Source: an uncultured Pelagibacteraceae bacterium (GTDB taxonomy: Bacteria > Pseudomonadota > Alphaproteobacteria > Pelagibacterales > Pelagibacteraceae). From it: a DNA stretch of 64,000 nt. The DNA is taken from the NCBI GenBank assembly GCA_902532525.1, contig CACAIK010000005.1, forward strand, positions 18,025 through 82,024, given 5' to 3'. The translations under genes and the position numbers were made by a program. Below are positions 30,690 to 43,078 of this stretch, piece after piece. The notes under the pieces are model-generated. The model was not told the origin of the DNA and ran no database searches. It saw only the letters and a program-made list of their open reading frames with translations. How positions within the stretch are numbered: position 1 is the stretch's first letter; the number at the start of each line of letters is the position of its first letter.

Positions 30690-30718
30690 ATCAAAAGACA
30701 TGGAAAAATGACGATTTT

Positions 30719-33700
30719 TTATTGATTTACGGGACTTTCTGCTTGCTCAATCTTCTCGCTCTCAGCAATGAATTTTTCATCATCTAAACGAGCTTTCTTG
30801 TTCCATAAATTTTTAACAGATCCAGTTCCAGCAGGGACCAATCTACCAACAATAACATTTTCCTTTAATCCAGATAACTTATCTACCTTACCTTTAATTG
30901 CAGCGTCTGTTAAAACTCGTGTTGTTTCTTGGAAAGAAGCAGCTGAAATAAATGACTCTGTTTGAAGAGAAGCTTTGGTTATTCCCATTAAAACTCGTTC
31001 TCCTACTGCAGGATTTTTACCATCTTTTACTAGTTGTTCGTTCATATTTTCAAATCTTATTCTATCAATAATTTCTCCGGGTAGTAAGGAGCTATCACCT
31101 TGAGTTTTAACTTCTACTTTTTTCAACATTTGTCTTAGTATGACTTCTATGTGTTTATCATTAATAATTACACCTTGGAGTCTATAAACATCTTGTACCT
31201 GGTTTACAAAATATTCAGTCAATTCTTCTATGCCTAGTATTCTAAGGATATCATGAGGTAATGGTTGGCCGTCTAACAAATATTCACCTTTTTTAATTTT
31301 TTCACCTTGATTAAAATTGATATGTTTTCCTTTAGGAATTAAATAACTAGATGTATCGCCACCTTCAGACTCTATTGTTACTCTTTGTTTACCCCTAACT
31401 TCTTTACCAAATATTACTTTCCCATCATTTTCAGCAATAATCGCACTGTCTTTTGCTTTTCTAGCTTCAAATAATTCAGCAACTCTTGGTAGACCTCCTG
31501 TAATATCTTTAGTTTTTGTTGTCTCTTTAGGTAGTCTAGCTATTACATCACCAGCTGAAATTTTTTGACCATCTTTAACAGATAATATTGAGTCTGGAAC
31601 TAAATAGTATCTTGCTTCGTTATCGTCAGCTTTTTTAACAACATTTCCTTTTGCATCTCTTAGTGTAATTCTTGGTTTTAAATCTGTGTTTTTAGATTGA
31701 GTTTTCCAGTCAACTACTGCTTTGGTAGAAATTCCAGTTGCATCATCAGTTGTCTCAGCTAGTGACACACCAACTATTAAATCTACATAATTTGCTATTC
31801 CATCTTTTTCAGCAATAACAGGTGTTGTATATGGATCCCATTCACATATTTTTGATCCTTTTTTAACTTTATCCCCATTCTCAAAGAAAAGTTTTGATCC
31901 ATATGGAACTTTATATGCAGCTACTTGTAATCCATTATCATCTTCTATTGATAATTCTGTATTTCTTCCCATTACAATTAAATTTTTTTTTGAGTCTACT
32001 AATAAATTTGTATTAACTATTTTTAATATACCGTCGTTATTAGATACTATTTGAGAGTCTTGTTTCACTGATGCAGTTCCACCTACGTGGAAGGTTCTCA
32101 TAGTGAGCTGAGTTCCTGGTTCACCAATAGATTGGGCTGATATCATTCCAATTGCTTCACCAACATGTACCATTTTACCTCTTGATAAATCTCTACCATA
32201 ACAAGTAGCACATACACCTTCTTTCAAACTACATGTCATTACTGAGTAAACATTTAAGTTTTTTACACCTGCTGAGTCAATTTTTTCGCATGCAGCCTCA
32301 TCTATCATGCTATTTTTCTTTATTAAAATTTCACCTGTTAATGGATTTTTTACATCTTTAGCTGTTACTCTTCCAAGTGCTCTTTCTGACAGGCTAACCA
32401 TTATATTTCCACCTTCTAAGACTTCTGTAAGCTTTATGAAACTTGGGTTATCACACTTTACTTGAGTGATAGTTAAATCTTGGGCAACATCACAAAGTCT
32501 TCTTGTTAAATATCCAGAACTTGCTGTTTTTAATGCAGTATCAGCTAATCCTTTTCGAGCTCCGTGTGTTGAATTAAAATATTCCAATGCAGTTAACCCT
32601 TCTTTAAAATTTGATGTTATTGGAGATTCTATAATTTCTCCAGATGGTTTAGCAATTAAACCTCTCATACCAGCTAATTGCTTCATTTGAGCTGCAGAAC
32701 CTCTTGCACCACTGTCTGCCATCATAAATACTGAATTAATTTTGAGACCATCTTCAGTCATTTCAGTTGCAGAAATTCTTTTCATCATTTCAGATGCAAC
32801 TTTATCTGTACATTTTGACCACGCATCAATTACTTTATTATATTTTTCACCTCTTGTTATTAATCCCTCAGCATATTGATTTTCGTAATCAGAAATAAGT
32901 TTTTTTGTTTCATCAATTAATTGTTGTTTATTATCTGGAATAACCAAATCATCTTTACCAAATGATATTCCAGCTTTGAATGCATGCTTGAAACCTAGGT
33001 CTTTTAATTTATCACAAAATATTACTGTACTCTTCTGACCAGAAAATCTAAAAACATGATCGATAACTTCTGATACAACTTTTTTAGGCAATAATCTGTC
33101 AACTAAAGCAAATTTGTTATTTATATTTTTTGGAATTAAGTTTGCTAATAAAAATCTTCCGGCTGTACTAATATGTTTTTCATATTTGGTATTACCTTTT
33201 TCATCAACAGTTGCAAATCTTGAAACTATTCTTGAATGAACTTTAATTTGACCAATTTCTAAGGCATGTTCAATCTCTGATGTGTTAACAAAATATCCCT
33301 CAACTCTATCAGTTTGATATGGTGGTTGGGAAAGATAATATATACCTAAAATCATGTCTTGACTTGGCACTATTATAGGTTTTCCGTTTGATGGGCTTAA
33401 AATATTATTTGTAGACATCATCAAAACTCTCGCTTCCAGTTGTGCCTCTAAACTCAATGGAACGTGTACTGCCATCTGATCACCATCAAAATCTGCATTA
33501 AACGCTGCACATGTTAATGGATGTAATTCAATTGCATTTCCTTCGATTAGTTTTGGTTCAAATGCTTGTACACCTAATCTATGTAGTGTTGGAGCTCTAT
33601 TTAATATAACTGGATGTTCTCTAACAATTAATTCCAAGGCATCCCAAACTTCATTTCTTTCTCTTTCAACAAGTTTTTTAGCTTGCTTTATTGTAGAAGC

Positions 33701-34882
33701 TAATCCAAGTTTATTTAATCTTGCATATAAAAATGGTTTAAATAATTCTAAAGCCATTTTTTTTGGTAGACCACATTCGTGTAATTTTAAATCTGGTCCA
33801 ACTACAATTACCGATCTTCCAGAATAATCCACTCTTTTACCAAGTAAATTTTGTCTAAATCTTCCTTGCTTACCTTTCAACATTTCTGCCAATGATTTTA
33901 ACGGTCTTTTACCTGTTCCAGTAATTACTCTTCCTCTTCTACCATTGTCAAATAATGCATCTACGGACTCTTGAAGCATTCGTTTTTCATTTCTTACAAT
34001 TATATCTGGAGCCTTAAGATCCATTAATCTTTTTAATCTGTTATTTCTATTTATAACTCTTCTATATAAATCATTTAAATCAGAAGTGGCAAATCTACCT
34101 CCGTCTAATGGAACTAATGGTCTTAATTCAGGAGGAATTACTGGTATTGTAGTTAAAATCATCCACTCAGGTTTATTTCCAGTTTCTATAAAAGATTCAA
34201 TTAATTTTAATCTTTTAATTGATCTTTCTTCTGAAACTTTTGATTTAGTCTCTTTTATTGATTTAATTAAGGTTTCTTTTTCTTGTTCTAAATCTATAGA
34301 CTTTAGTATTTCCAATATGGCTTCTGCACCAATTCCTGCAGTAAATGACTCTTCACCAAACTCGTCTTGATATTTTATAAGCTCTTCTTCTCCTAAAAGT
34401 TGGTTTTTCTTGAGTCCAGTTAAGCCAGGTTCAATAACTATAAAGTTTTCAAAATATAGTACTCGTTCGACCTCTTTAAGCTTCATATCTATCGCAAGAG
34501 AAATTCTGCTTGGTAAAGATTTTAAGAACCATATATGTGCTACTGGGGTAGCTAGATTAATATGACCCATTCTTTCACGTCTTACATTTGACTTTGTAAC
34601 TTCAACTCCACATTTTTCACATATAATTCCTCTAAATTTCATTCTTTTGTACTTACCACAGAGACATTCATAATCTTTTATAGGTCCAAATATTCTCGCA
34701 CAAAATAGTCCGTCTTTTTCAGGTCTAAAAGTTCTATAATTTATTGTCTCAGGTTTTTTAATTTCTCCATATGTCCAAGATTTAATCTTCTCTGGACTAG
34801 CAAGAGTTATTTTTATGCTATTAAAATTTTGTGCTTCTGAAATTTCTGAAGATTTAAATAGATCTGTTAATTCTTTACTCAT
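30719..34882 (-). CDS. rpoC: DNA-directed RNA polymerase subunit beta'
   Basis: Largest catalytic subunit of RNA polymerase. 1387 residues: N-terminal zinc site ([19 protein letters not shown] parts near 73-92), clamp region, the metal-binding [14 protein letters not shown], trigger-loop/bridge-helix region ([23 protein letters not shown]), and the second zinc site [16 protein letters not shown]. One base after rpoB. No GC-rich terminator hairpin follows its stop. Confidence 0.99.
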   Translation of the reverse strand: MSKELTDLFKSSEISEAQNFNSIKITLASPEKIKSWTYGEIKKPETINYRTFRPEKDGLFCARIFGPIKDYECLCGKYKRMKFRGIICEKCGVEVTKSNVRRERMGHINLATPVAHIWFLKSLPSRISLAIDMKLKEVERVLYFENFIVIEPGLTGLKKNQLLGEEELIKYQDEFGEESFTAGIGAEAILEILKSIDLEQEKETLIKSIKETKSKVSEERSIKRLKLIESFIETGNKPEWMILTTIPVIPPELRPLVPLDGGRFATSDLNDLYRRVINRNNRLKRLMDLKAPDIIVRNEKRMLQESVDALFDNGRRGRVITGTGKRPLKSLAEMLKGKQGRFRQNLLGKRVDYSGRSVIVVGPDLKLHECGLPKKMALELFKPFLYARLNKLGLASTIKQAKKLVERERNEVWDALELIVREHPVILNRAPTLHRLGVQAFEPKLIEGNAIELHPLTCAAFNADFDGDQMAVHVPLSLEAQLEARVLMMSTNNILSPSNGKPIIVPSQDMILGIYYLSQPPYQTDRVEGYFVNTSEIEHALEIGQIKVHSRIVSRFATVDEKGNTKYEKHISTAGRFLLANLIPKNINNKFALVDRLLPKKVVSEVIDHVFRFSGQKSTVIFCDKLKDLGFKHAFKAGISFGKDDLVIPDNKQQLIDETKKLISDYENQYAEGLITRGEKYNKVIDAWSKCTDKVASEMMKRISATEMTEDGLKINSVFMMADSGARGSAAQMKQLAGMRGLIAKPSGEIIESPITSNFKEGLTALEYFNSTHGARKGLADTALKTASSGYLTRRLCDVAQDLTITQVKCDNPSFIKLTEVLEGGNIMVSLSERALGRVTAKDVKNPLTGEILIKKNSMIDEAACEKIDSAGVKNLNVYSVMTCSLKEGVCATCYGRDLSRGKMVHVGEAIGMISAQSIGEPGTQLTMRTFHVGGTASVKQDSQIVSNNDGILKIVNTNLLVDSKKNLIVMGRNTELSIEDDNGLQVAAYKVPYGSKLFFENGDKVKKGSKICEWDPYTTPVIAEKDGIANYVDLIVGVSLAETTDDATGISTKAVVDWKTQSKNTDLKPRITLRDAKGNVVKKADDNEARYYLVPDSILSVKDGQKISAGDVIARLPKETTKTKDITGGLPRVAELFEARKAKDSAIIAENDGKVIFGKEVRGKQRVTIESEGGDTSSYLIPKGKHINFNQGEKIKKGEYLLDGQPLPHDILRILGIEELTEYFVNQVQDVYRLQGVIINDKHIEVILRQMLKKVEVKTQGDSSLLPGEIIDRIRFENMNEQLVKDGKNPAVGERVLMGITKASLQTESFISAASFQETTRVLTDAAIKGKVDKLSGLKENVIVGRLVPAGTGSVKNLWNKKARLDDEKFIAESEKIEQAESPVNQ

Positions 34883-34883
34883 A

Positions 34884-37800
34884 TTAATTTAGCTCCACAT
34901 TTAGCGCTAGAGATTTAATTTCTTTAACTAAAACGTTAAATGACTCTGGTATTCCTGACTCAAAATTTTCTTCTCCTTTAACTATAGTTTCGTAAACTTT
35001 AACTCTTCCAGCTACATCATCTGACTTAACTGTAAGTATTTCCTGAAGTGTATATGATGCTCCGTAAGCTTCTAGAGCCCAAACTTCCATTTCACCAAAT
35101 CGCTGACCTCCTAATTGTGCTTTACCTCCAAGAGGTTGTTGTGTCACTAAACTATAAGGACCAGTTGATCTTGCATGAATTTTATCTTCGACTAAGTGAT
35201 GAAGTTTTAACATATAAATTGTTCCTACAGTAACAGGTCTATCAAATTTCTCTCCTGTTCTTCCATCCCAAAGTGTGGTTTGACCTGAATTTGGTAATTC
35301 AGCTAAGTCTAACATATTTGTAACATCTTTTTCTTTTGCACCATCAAATACCGGTGTAGCTATTGGAACACCATGTCTAATATTTGAACATAAATCCTCA
35401 AATTCTGATTGATTTAGTTTATCAATATCTTCATCATATATTTCTTTACCATATACGTTTTTCAAAAATGATTTGATTTTTTCTGTTTTTTCAATTTTCT
35501 TTTGATTTTCATTTACTAACTGATTTAATTTTTCACCTAACTCAGTACATGACCATCCTAGGTGTGTTTCTAATATTTGACCAACATTCATCCTACTTGG
35601 AACACCTAATGGATTAAGAACTATATCCACAGGTTTACCGTTTTCTCTATACGGCATATCTTCTACAGGAACAATCTTACTTACAACTCCTTTATTTCCA
35701 TGTCTTCCAGACATCTTATCACCAGGTCTAAGTCTTCTCTTTATTGCAACAAAAACTTTTACCATTTTCATCACACTTGGAAGTAAGTCGTCACCTTGTC
35801 TTATCTTTAATACTTTATCTTCAAATCTTGCTTGAATATCTTGTTTAGCGCTACTGTATTGTTCTTTAATTTGGATTAGAGAAGTTTCTTTATCTTGATT
35901 CTCAATTGATATTTTGAATAAATCTGAAACAGGAAGATTACCAATTATTTCATCAGATAAAATTGTATTAGCATCAACATCTTTAATTTTTTTATTTATT
36001 TTAGTTCCATTTAAAATTGATGAAAGTCTTTGTTTTATACTTCTTTCTAATATTTCTTCCTCAACTTTTTTATCCTCTTGAACGCTTTCTATCTCAGCTC
36101 TTTCAATTGTAATTGATCTTTCATCTTTATCTATACCATGTCTATTAAACACTCTAACATCTACTACTATACCGCCACTACCACTTGGCATTTTTAAAGA
36201 AGTATCTGTAACATCGATAGCTTTTTCTCCAAATATGGATCTTAATAATTTTTCCTCTGGACCTGAGGCTGTGTCTCCTTTTGGAGTAACTTTTCCAACT
36301 AAAATATCTCCAGGTTTTACCTCAGCACCTATATAAACAATTCCAGACTCATCTAAATTTTTCAAAGACTCTTCGTTTACATTTGGGATATCTCTGGTAA
36401 TATCTTCCTCACCTAACTTCGTGTCTCTAGCCATTACTTCATATTCTTCAATATGAATTGATGTAAAAACATCATCAGTTACACATCTTTCAGAGATTAG
36501 AATTGAATCTTCGAAATTATATCCTTGCCAAGGCATAAAGGCTACTGTCACATTTTTACCTAAAGCTAATTCTCCAACTTTTGTTGAAGGGCCGTCGGCT
36601 ATTATATCTCCAGACTTAACTTTATCTCCCACTCTTACCAAAGGTTTTTGGTTTATACATGTATTTTGATTAGACCTTTTGAATTTTTGAAGATTGTAAA
36701 TATCCACTCCTGATTTAGAATAATCTTTCTCACTAGATGCTTTAATAACAATACGCTTACCGTCTATTTTATCAACTACTCCATCTCGTCTTGCAACAAT
36801 TGTTACCCCTGAATCTAGTGCAACATCACTCTCAATTCCTGTTCCTACTAGTGGAGCCTCTGGTTTTAATAATGGAACTGCTTGTCTCATCATATTAGAT
36901 CCCATTAAAGCCCTATTTGCATCATCATTTTCTAAAAAAGGTATTAGAGATGCTGCAACTGATACAAGTTGTTTTGGAGATACATCAATATAATCTATGT
37001 TTTCAGGTTTTGCTAAAATGAAATTTAAATTTTGCCTGCAAGAGACTAATTCCTCTGTAAATTTACCACTTTTATCAATTAATGAATTTGCCTGAGCTAT
37101 AGTAAATTTAGTCTCCTCCATTGCTGATAGATACTCAATATTATTTTGAACTACACCATCTTTAACTTTTTTATATGGACTTTCGATGAACCCATATTTA
37201 TTTATTTTAGAGTATGTAGAAAGACTATTAATTAATCCGATATTTGGTCCCTCTGGAGTTTCTATAGGACAAATTCTTCCATAATGCGTTGGGTGAACGT
37301 CTCTAACTTCAAATCCAGCTCTCTCTCTGGTTAGTCCTCCTGGTCCTAATGCCGATACTCTTCTTTTATGCGTAATTTCCGAAAGTGGATTAGTTTGATC
37401 CATAAACTGAGATAATTGAGAAGTAGCAAAAAAATCTTTAAGAGAAATTGTTAAAGGTTTTGCATTTATTAGGTCTTGTGGCATAGCTGACTCAACGTCT
37501 AAAGTTGTCATTTTTTCTTTAATTGCTCTTTCCATTCTATAAACACCTATACGAGCTTGGTTTTCAACAAGCTCCCCCACTGATCTAACTCTTCTGTTTC
37601 CTAAGTGATCAATATCGTCGACTTCATCTTTGCCATCTCTAAGATCAAGCATTTTCTGTATAATTGATAATATATCATCGTTTCTAAGAATGGTTATTTT
37701 ATCAGAACAAGTTAGATCTAATCTTGAATTCATTTTAACTCTTCCAACATCTGAAAGGTCATATCTGTCTGAGCTAAAAAATAAGTTATTAAATATTTGA

Positions 37801-38966
37801 GTTGCTATTTCAATTGTAGGAGGTTCTCCAGGTCTTAAAACCTTATATATTTCTGTTATAGCATCATTTTTATTCTCATTTTTATCATTGAAAACGCTCA
37901 ATAATAAATATGGACCTTTATTAATTGAATTGGTCTTAGATATATCTAAATTTTTTATTTCCGCTTGTATAATCTTTTCAATTATTGTTTCATTTAGTTC
38001 TGTTCCTATTTTGAATATGTCTTCACCTACAGTGATATCACGGTGTAAAAATTTACCATAAAGTGACTCACTTGAAACAAAAATTTCTTTTAAACCATCA
38101 TTTGAGAGTTTTTTAGCCGTAAGAAAATTTATTTTCTCTCCTAATTTAACAACAACTTTGTTATTTTTTGCATCAATAACTTCTTCAGAAAAATTTTTAG
38201 CCTTATAGTTTTCGGGATCAAATTTAGTTTTCCATTTATTTAAACTCTTATCATAAGTTAGGGTTTCTTTTTGATAAAATTCATCAACTATATCATTTTT
38301 TGTAAAACCCAAAGCTTGAAGCAATGTAGAAACTAAAATTTTCTTTTTTCTATCTATTCTAAAATATAATAAATCTTTAACATCAAATTCAAAATCTAAC
38401 CAAGATCCTCTATTAGGTATAACTCTGCAATTAAATAATAACTTACCGCTGGCATGTGATTTGCCTTTATCATGATCAAAGAAAACACCTGGACTTCTAT
38501 GCATTTGATTGACAACTACTCTTTGAACACCATTTGTTATAAAAGTACCACTATTAGTCATCATTGGAACTTCACCCATATAAACTTCTTGTTCTTTTGC
38601 AGACAATATGTCTTTTGTGTTATTCTCTTGATCAATGTCATAAACTACTAGTCTTAGAGTACACTTTAGAGCTGCGGAATAAGTCAGTCCTCTTGCTATA
38701 CATTCTTCAACATCAAATTTAGGTTTTTCTAACTTGTAAGAAACATATTCTAAAGTTGCTTTATCATTTAAATCTTCGATCGGGAAAATGCTTTTAAAGA
38801 CTCTATCAAAACCTTTTACGAGGTGTTGCTCTACATCTTGTTTAAATTCTGTTAATTCTTTATAAGAATTTTTTTGAACTTCAATAAGGTTAGGGATTGA
38901 CAAACTTTCTTTAAGTTTGCCAAAACTCTTTCTTATATTTTTCTTTTCAGTAAAAGATAATTGCAT
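34884..38966 (-). CDS. rpoB: DNA-directed RNA polymerase subunit beta
   Basis: Second catalytic subunit of RNA polymerase and rifampicin target. 1360 residues. The rifampicin region shows [30 protein letters not shown] (in parts), followed by [21 protein letters not shown]. The C-terminal [24 protein letters not shown] is also present. The rif-region residues are wild-type-like. A 9-11 bp hairpin lies in the 47-base gap just before its ATG. Confidence 0.99.
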   Translation of the reverse strand: MQLSFTEKKNIRKSFGKLKESLSIPNLIEVQKNSYKELTEFKQDVEQHLVKGFDRVFKSIFPIEDLNDKATLEYVSYKLEKPKFDVEECIARGLTYSAALKCTLRLVVYDIDQENNTKDILSAKEQEVYMGEVPMMTNSGTFITNGVQRVVVNQMHRSPGVFFDHDKGKSHASGKLLFNCRVIPNRGSWLDFEFDVKDLLYFRIDRKKKILVSTLLQALGFTKNDIVDEFYQKETLTYDKSLNKWKTKFDPENYKAKNFSEEVIDAKNNKVVVKLGEKINFLTAKKLSNDGLKEIFVSSESLYGKFLHRDITVGEDIFKIGTELNETIIEKIIQAEIKNLDISKTNSINKGPYLLLSVFNDKNENKNDAITEIYKVLRPGEPPTIEIATQIFNNLFFSSDRYDLSDVGRVKMNSRLDLTCSDKITILRNDDILSIIQKMLDLRDGKDEVDDIDHLGNRRVRSVGELVENQARIGVYRMERAIKEKMTTLDVESAMPQDLINAKPLTISLKDFFATSQLSQFMDQTNPLSEITHKRRVSALGPGGLTRERAGFEVRDVHPTHYGRICPIETPEGPNIGLINSLSTYSKINKYGFIESPYKKVKDGVVQNNIEYLSAMEETKFTIAQANSLIDKSGKFTEELVSCRQNLNFILAKPENIDYIDVSPKQLVSVAASLIPFLENDDANRALMGSNMMRQAVPLLKPEAPLVGTGIESDVALDSGVTIVARRDGVVDKIDGKRIVIKASSEKDYSKSGVDIYNLQKFKRSNQNTCINQKPLVRVGDKVKSGDIIADGPSTKVGELALGKNVTVAFMPWQGYNFEDSILISERCVTDDVFTSIHIEEYEVMARDTKLGEEDITRDIPNVNEESLKNLDESGIVYIGAEVKPGDILVGKVTPKGDTASGPEEKLLRSIFGEKAIDVTDTSLKMPSGSGGIVVDVRVFNRHGIDKDERSITIERAEIESVQEDKKVEEEILERSIKQRLSSILNGTKINKKIKDVDANTILSDEIIGNLPVSDLFKISIENQDKETSLIQIKEQYSSAKQDIQARFEDKVLKIRQGDDLLPSVMKMVKVFVAIKRRLRPGDKMSGRHGNKGVVSKIVPVEDMPYRENGKPVDIVLNPLGVPSRMNVGQILETHLGWSCTELGEKLNQLVNENQKKIEKTEKIKSFLKNVYGKEIYDEDIDKLNQSEFEDLCSNIRHGVPIATPVFDGAKEKDVTNMLDLAELPNSGQTTLWDGRTGEKFDRPVTVGTIYMLKLHHLVEDKIHARSTGPYSLVTQQPLGGKAQLGGQRFGEMEVWALEAYGASYTLQEILTVKSDDVAGRVKVYETIVKGEENFESGIPESFNVLVKEIKSLALNVELN

Positions 38967-38972
38967 CTCAAC

Positions 38973-38997
38973 TACTGATTAAATTAATTAACCAGTA
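38973..38997 (-). promoter_or_regulatory. Hairpin between rplL and rpoB
   Basis: In the minus-strand RNA, ACUGGUUAA pairs with UUAAUCAGU (one G-U) around a five-base loop, with one more outer A-U pair. No U-tract follows, so it is not a classic terminator; it ends seven bases before the rpoB ATG. Its position matches the rplL-rpoB attenuator known in E. coli, so an attenuator or a translation-masking role is possible. Confidence 0.45.
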
Positions 38998-39013
38998 AAA
39001 AATCCTATCTAAT

Positions 39014-39385
39014 TTATTTTAGTTCTACTTTTGCGCCAGCTGCTTCGAGTTTTTGTTTGATCTCTTCAGCTTCTTTTTTGTTAACACCTGTTTTGACTTC
39101 TTTTGGTGCACCTTCAACTAAATCTTTTGCTTCTTTAAGACCTAAAGCAGTAATAGCTCTAACTTCTTTTATAACATTAATTTTTTTATCACCTGCTGCA
39201 GTAAGCATAATCGTAAATTCATCTTTCTCCTCTGCTGGTGCTGCTCCACCTGCTGCTGCTGGTGCTGCTGCAACAGCTGCTGCTGCAGTCACTCCCCATT
39301 TTTCTTCAAGTTGTTTTGAAAGTTCAGCTGCTTCTACAACAGTTAAACTTGATAAGTCATCAATAATTTTATTTAAGTCAGCCAT
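39014..39385 (-). CDS. rplL: 50S ribosomal protein L7/L12
   Basis: Stalk protein that recruits translation GTPases. N-terminal dimerisation helix ([22 protein letters not shown]), an alanine/glycine/proline hinge around 35-52, and the C-terminal factor-binding domain ([27 protein letters not shown]). 123 residues. 18 bases downstream of rplJ. Confidence 0.98.
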   Translation of the reverse strand: MADLNKIIDDLSSLTVVEAAELSKQLEEKWGVTAAAAVAAAPAAAGGAAPAEEKDEFTIMLTAAGDKKINVIKEVRAITALGLKEAKDLVEGAPKEVKTGVNKKEAEEIKQKLEAAGAKVELK

Positions 39386-39403
39386 AGTAAATCTTGTCCC
39401 TGG

Positions 39404-39913
39404 TTATTTTTTTGATTTTTCGAGCGCTAAAATAGCGATTTTTGACGCCGGCGCAAGTAAAATACTTGCTATTTTTTGTGCTGGAGACCTCAATATTCCT
39501 ACTATTTTGGCCCTGGCTTCATCTAATGAAGGTAAGGTAGCTACATTTTTGACACCAGCAACATCTAAAATGTCGGAACCCATGATTCCCCCTAGAATCT
39601 TTAAATTTTCATTTTCTTTTGAAAAATTAGTTAATATTTTAGCAGAAGTTATTGCGTCTTCAGATAAAGCTACTGCTGTAGGACCTGAAAACAAGTTTGA
39701 AAGATCTTTACATCTTGTTTTCTCTAGAGCCAATTTTGTTATTCTATTGTTTGTAATTTTAAATTTTATACCATGTTCTCTCATTTTAGCTCTTAAGTCA
39801 TCAAGTTGGTTCATCGTTAAACCTTGATAATGAGTAACTATCACAGCTTCCGATTTTTCAAACTGATTTGTCATATCGGATATATATTGTTTCTTTTGTT
39901 CCTTATTCATCAT
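39404..39913 (-). CDS. rplJ: 50S ribosomal protein L10
   Basis: Stalk base protein that anchors L7/L12 dimers. SEAVIVTHYQGLTMNQLDDLRAKMRE near 21-45 and FSGPTAVALSED in the middle; a lysine-ending C-terminal helix. 169 residues from the first of two adjacent ATGs (39913; the second is 39910). Two bases after rplA. Confidence 0.97.
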   Translation of the reverse strand: MMNKEQKKQYISDMTNQFEKSEAVIVTHYQGLTMNQLDDLRAKMREHGIKFKITNNRITKLALEKTRCKDLSNLFSGPTAVALSEDAITSAKILTNFSKENENLKILGGIMGSDILDVAGVKNVATLPSLDEARAKIVGILRSPAQKIASILLAPASKIAILALEKSKK

Positions 39914-39915
39914 AA

Positions 39916-40605
39916 CTAAATACTCTTACCCAATTTAATTTTGTATGAAACACCCATTGTTGAAGTTATAAAAGCTTGATTAATTAAATCACCTTTAATT
40001 GTATTATTTAATTTTTCTTTTTCTAAAGCATCTATTACTGCATTAAAATTCATAATTAATTTATCGTCATCAAAAGATTTATTACCAATGCTCACACCTA
40101 TATTTCCATCCTTGTCGTTTCTTATTTCAACTTGACCAGATTTTGCATCTGTTACAGCTTTTTTTATATCATTAGTTACTGATCCTAATTTCGGATTAGG
40201 CATTAATCCTTTTGGACCAAGAACTTTTCCTAATTTTGAAAGTTTAATCATCATGCCTGGTGTACATATTAATTTTTCAAAATTTAAATTCCCAGACTTT
40301 ATTTCTTCTATAAATTCATCACCACCAACAACCTCGGCTCCTGCATCTTTTGCTTCTTGTGATTTATTATCTTCACATACAACTCCTACTTTGATTTTTT
40401 TTAAACTTCCACCTGGTAAATTAATAACTGTTCTTATATTAATTTCGCTTTTCTTTTGTTTATTATTGATTTGTAAACTTAAATCTAAGGACTCATCAAA
40501 TTTCGTTGTACAATTTTGTTTTAAAATAGGAATTAATTTGTCCACAGCTTCGGCTTGCAAATTCCTAGTTTTTTCTGGTAATTTTTTATATCTTTTAGAT
40601 GACAT
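39916..40605 (-). CDS. rplA: 50S ribosomal protein L1
   Basis: L1-stalk protein that moves deacylated tRNA out of the E site and represses its own operon in E. coli. The signature LGKVLGPKGLMPNPKLGSV is present near 126-144, with KSGQVEIRNDKDGNIGVSIG following. 229 residues. Overlaps rplK by one base. Confidence 0.98.
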   Translation of the reverse strand: MSSKRYKKLPEKTRNLQAEAVDKLIPILKQNCTTKFDESLDLSLQINNKQKKSEINIRTVINLPGGSLKKIKVGVVCEDNKSQEAKDAGAEVVGGDEFIEEIKSGNLNFEKLICTPGMMIKLSKLGKVLGPKGLMPNPKLGSVTNDIKKAVTDAKSGQVEIRNDKDGNIGVSIGNKSFDDDKLIMNFNAVIDALEKEKLNNTIKGDLINQAFITSTMGVSYKIKLGKSI

Positions 40606-41033
40606 TATTCTACCACCTCTATACCCATTGATCTTGCGGATCCCGCAATTATTTTTGCAGCCTCATCAACGTCATGCGCATTTAAATCTGCCATTTTTTT
40701 TTCTGCTATTTCTTTTAATTGTTTTTTTGAAATTTTAGCAACAATATTTCTGCCTGGTTCCTTAGATCCACTTTTTAGTTTCACTGCCTCTTTAATAAAA
40801 TGAGAAGCTGGAGGTGATTTAATAACAAAATCAAACTTTTTATCTTTATATACAGTAATTATTACTGGAACTGGTTTTCCTGCAAATGATTTTGTTTTTT
40901 CATTAAATGCTTTGCAAAAATCCATTATATTAATTCCTCTTTGTCCAAGCGCAGGACCAACTGGTGGAGCTGGGTTTGCCTGACCCCCGTTTATCTGTAA
41001 TTTTATGTATCCAACTACTTCTTTCTTTGCCAT
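40605..41033 (-). CDS. rplK: 50S ribosomal protein L11
   Basis: GTPase-associated-centre protein. [33 protein letters not shown] (in parts, about 12-44) and the C-terminal [12 protein letters not shown] are diagnostic. 142 residues, as in E. coli. Overlaps nusG by one base. Confidence 0.98.
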   Translation of the reverse strand: MAKKEVVGYIKLQINGGQANPAPPVGPALGQRGINIMDFCKAFNEKTKSFAGKPVPVIITVYKDKKFDFVIKSPPASHFIKEAVKLKSGSKEPGRNIVAKISKKQLKEIAEKKMADLNAHDVDEAAKIIAGSARSMGIEVVE

Positions 41034-41563
41034 TAGCTTGCCTTTTCTACTTGACTATATTCTAAATCAACTGGTGTAGGTCTTCCAAATATTGATACGG
41101 AAACTTTTAATCTTAATTTCTCTTCATCTATATCTTCTACAAGACCACTAAATGAAGCAAAAGGTCCATCGATAACTTGTACCTTTTCACCTACATTATA
41201 TTCAACACCTGATTTTGGTTGTACAACACCATCTTTTATTTGGCCAAGTATTTTTTCTATTTCCTTCTCTGAAACAGGTATTGGGGTTCCTTTAGTTCCT
41301 AAAAAACCACTTACCTTTTTCAAATTTTTAATTAAATGGTAAATGGTATTGTCCATTTCACTTTTTAATAAAATGTATCCAGGAAAATATTTTTTCTTTC
41401 TTTGAACTCTCTTTCCTCTCTTGACCTCAGTTATATCATGCGTTGGAACAATAATTTCCTCAATTTTATCAGAAAGATTGGCTTTTGTTGCCTCCTCTTT
41501 AATTTCCTGAGCAACCTTATTTTCAAAGCTTGAATGAGATTGTACGATATACCAATTTTTCAT
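41033..41563 (-). CDS. nusG: Transcription termination/antitermination protein NusG
   Basis: Pausing and Rho-coupling factor that also links RNA polymerase to S10 on the ribosome. NGN domain at the N terminus ([28 protein letters not shown]) and a C-terminal KOW ([21 protein letters not shown]). 176 residues. Overlaps secE and rplK by one base each. Confidence 0.98.
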   Translation of the reverse strand: MKNWYIVQSHSSFENKVAQEIKEEATKANLSDKIEEIIVPTHDITEVKRGKRVQRKKKYFPGYILLKSEMDNTIYHLIKNLKKVSGFLGTKGTPIPVSEKEIEKILGQIKDGVVQPKSGVEYNVGEKVQVIDGPFASFSGLVEDIDEEKLRLKVSVSIFGRPTPVDLEYSQVEKAS

Positions 41564-41754
41564 TACAGATTAACCTTTAAAACTAATTCTAAAAAAAATT
41601 GCAGAACTTGATCTAATAAAAGAAAAAATAAAGCAGCTACAATTGCCATTGCAACAACCATTAAAGAACCTTGAATAACCTCTTTTCCTGTTGGCCAAGT
41701 AACTTTAAAAGCTTCTTGCTTTACATCCTGAATAAATTTAAGCGGGTTTTTCAT
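41563..41754 (-). CDS. secE: Preprotein translocase subunit SecE
   Basis: Clamp subunit of the SecYEG translocon. 63 residues: amphipathic FIQDVKQEAFKVTWPTGKEV then one transmembrane helix, the minimal single-span form common outside enterobacteria. The frame is open 13 codons further upstream, but those codons lie in tRNA-Trp, so the start is the ATG at 41754. That ATG is nine bases after the tRNA CCA end, with no Shine-Dalgarno sequence between. Confidence 0.96.
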   Translation of the reverse strand: MKNPLKFIQDVKQEAFKVTWPTGKEVIQGSLMVVAMAIVAALFFLLLDQVLQFFLELVLKVNL

Positions 41755-41763
41755 AATTTTTTT

Positions 41764-41839
41764 TGGCAGGAGCGGAGGGAATCGAACCCCCAACCTCCGG
41801 TTTTGGAGACCGGCGCTCTACCAATTGAGCTACACTCCT
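41764..41839 (-). tRNA. tRNA-Trp (anticodon CCA)
   Basis: 76 bases with CCA encoded. Acceptor AGGAGTG pairs with CGCTCCT, discriminator G, D-arm GTAGCTCAATTGGTAGAGC, anticodon stem CCGGT/ACCGG around CTCCAAA, T-arm with GGTTCGATTCC. It lies between tuf and secE, a common bacterial location, and is presumably cut out of their shared transcript. Confidence 0.97.
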
Positions 41840-41846
41840 ATGGAGT

Positions 41847-43037
41847 TTACTCTATAATTTTAGTTACTACTCCGGCTCCTACTGTTCTACCACCCTCTCT
41901 TATGGCAAAATTTAACTTTTCAGCCATTGCAATAGGTGTAATTAATTTTACTGTAAATTTAGCATCATCACCTGGCATTACCATTTCTGTGCCTGCAGGC
42001 AACTCAACTTCACCTGTAACATCAGTTGTCCTAAAATAAAACTGAGGTCTGTATTTGGTGAAGAAAGGTGTATGTCTTCCTCCCTCTTCTTTTTTTAACA
42101 CATATGCTTGTGCCTCAAATTTAGTATGTGGAGTAATTGAAGCTGGTTTGCACAATACTTGTCCTCTTTCTACATCGGTTCTCTCAACACCTCTTAACAA
42201 AGCTCCAATATTATCTCCAGCCTCTCCAGAATCTAATAGTTTTCTAAACATTTCTACACCTGTACAAACAGTTTTTTTTGTTTCTCTGATTCCAACTATT
42301 TCAATCTCATCTCCAGTTTTAATTACACCAGATTCTACTCGACCAGTTACAACTGTTCCTCGTCCTGAAATTGAGAACACATCCTCAACAGGCATAAGGA
42401 AATCTTTATCCTTTGGTCTATCTGGTTGAGGTATGAATTCATCAACAGATTTCATAAGTTCCATTATTGAGTTTTTTCCTATTTCATCGTCCCTACCTTC
42501 TACAGCTGCTAAAGCAGAACCTTTAATAATAGGAGTTTTATCACCAGGAAATTTATATGATGTTAGTAAATCTTTTATTTCTTCCTCAACAAGTTCTATC
42601 ATTTCTTTATCATCAACTTGATCAACTTTATTTAAATAAACAACAATAGCCGGAACACCAACTTGTCTTGCCAAAAGAATATGCTCTCTTGTTTGTGGCA
42701 TTGGGCCATCTGCAGCATTCACAACTAAAATTGCACCATCCATTTGTGCGGCACCTGTAATCATATTTTTTACATAGTCTGCGTGTCCTGGACAATCTAC
42801 GTGTGCATAGTGTCTTTTTTCAGTTTCATATTCAACGTGAGCAGTTGAAATTGTAATTCCTCTTTCTTTTTCCTCTGGGGCTTTATCAATTTGATCATAA
42901 GCAGTAAATTGTGCACCGCCTGACTCTGCTAATACTTTTGTGATCGCAGCAGTTAATGTTGTTTTACCGTGATCGACATGACCAATGGTACCAATATTAC
43001 AGTGCGGTTTATTTCTTACGAACTTTTCTTTTGACAT
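41847..43037 (-). CDS. tuf: Elongation factor Tu
   Basis: GTPase that delivers aminoacyl-tRNA to the ribosome. 396 residues with [14 protein letters not shown] (19-32), [12 protein letters not shown] (catalytic His near 85), NKVDQVDD, and the GSALAAVEG motif, then domains 2 and 3. A good Shine-Dalgarno-like AGAGGT lies 12-13 bases upstream. It follows tRNA-Gly by 41 bases and is the only tuf in the window. Confidence 0.99.
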   Translation of the reverse strand: MSKEKFVRNKPHCNIGTIGHVDHGKTTLTAAITKVLAESGGAQFTAYDQIDKAPEEKERGITISTAHVEYETEKRHYAHVDCPGHADYVKNMITGAAQMDGAILVVNAADGPMPQTREHILLARQVGVPAIVVYLNKVDQVDDKEMIELVEEEIKDLLTSYKFPGDKTPIIKGSALAAVEGRDDEIGKNSIMELMKSVDEFIPQPDRPKDKDFLMPVEDVFSISGRGTVVTGRVESGVIKTGDEIEIVGIRETKKTVCTGVEMFRKLLDSGEAGDNIGALLRGVERTDVERGQVLCKPASITPHTKFEAQAYVLKKEEGGRHTPFFTKYRPQFYFRTTDVTGEVELPAGTEMVMPGDDAKFTVKLITPIAMAEKLNFAIREGGRTVGAGVVTKIIE

Positions 43038-43078
43038 TACTTATTTACCTCTTTTATTTTATCTTTAATTTAATTTTT

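Noticed and set aside
39057..39827. Plus-strand open frame of 256 codons opposite rplL and rplJ
   Set aside because: The minus strand encodes clear L7/L12 and L10; the opposite frame is open only as a shadow of Ala/Lys-rich codons and matches no family.
41764..41793. SecE start in the tRNA-Trp region (13 more residues)
   Set aside because: These codons are the tRNA itself and encode unconserved residues; the downstream ATG fits the family.
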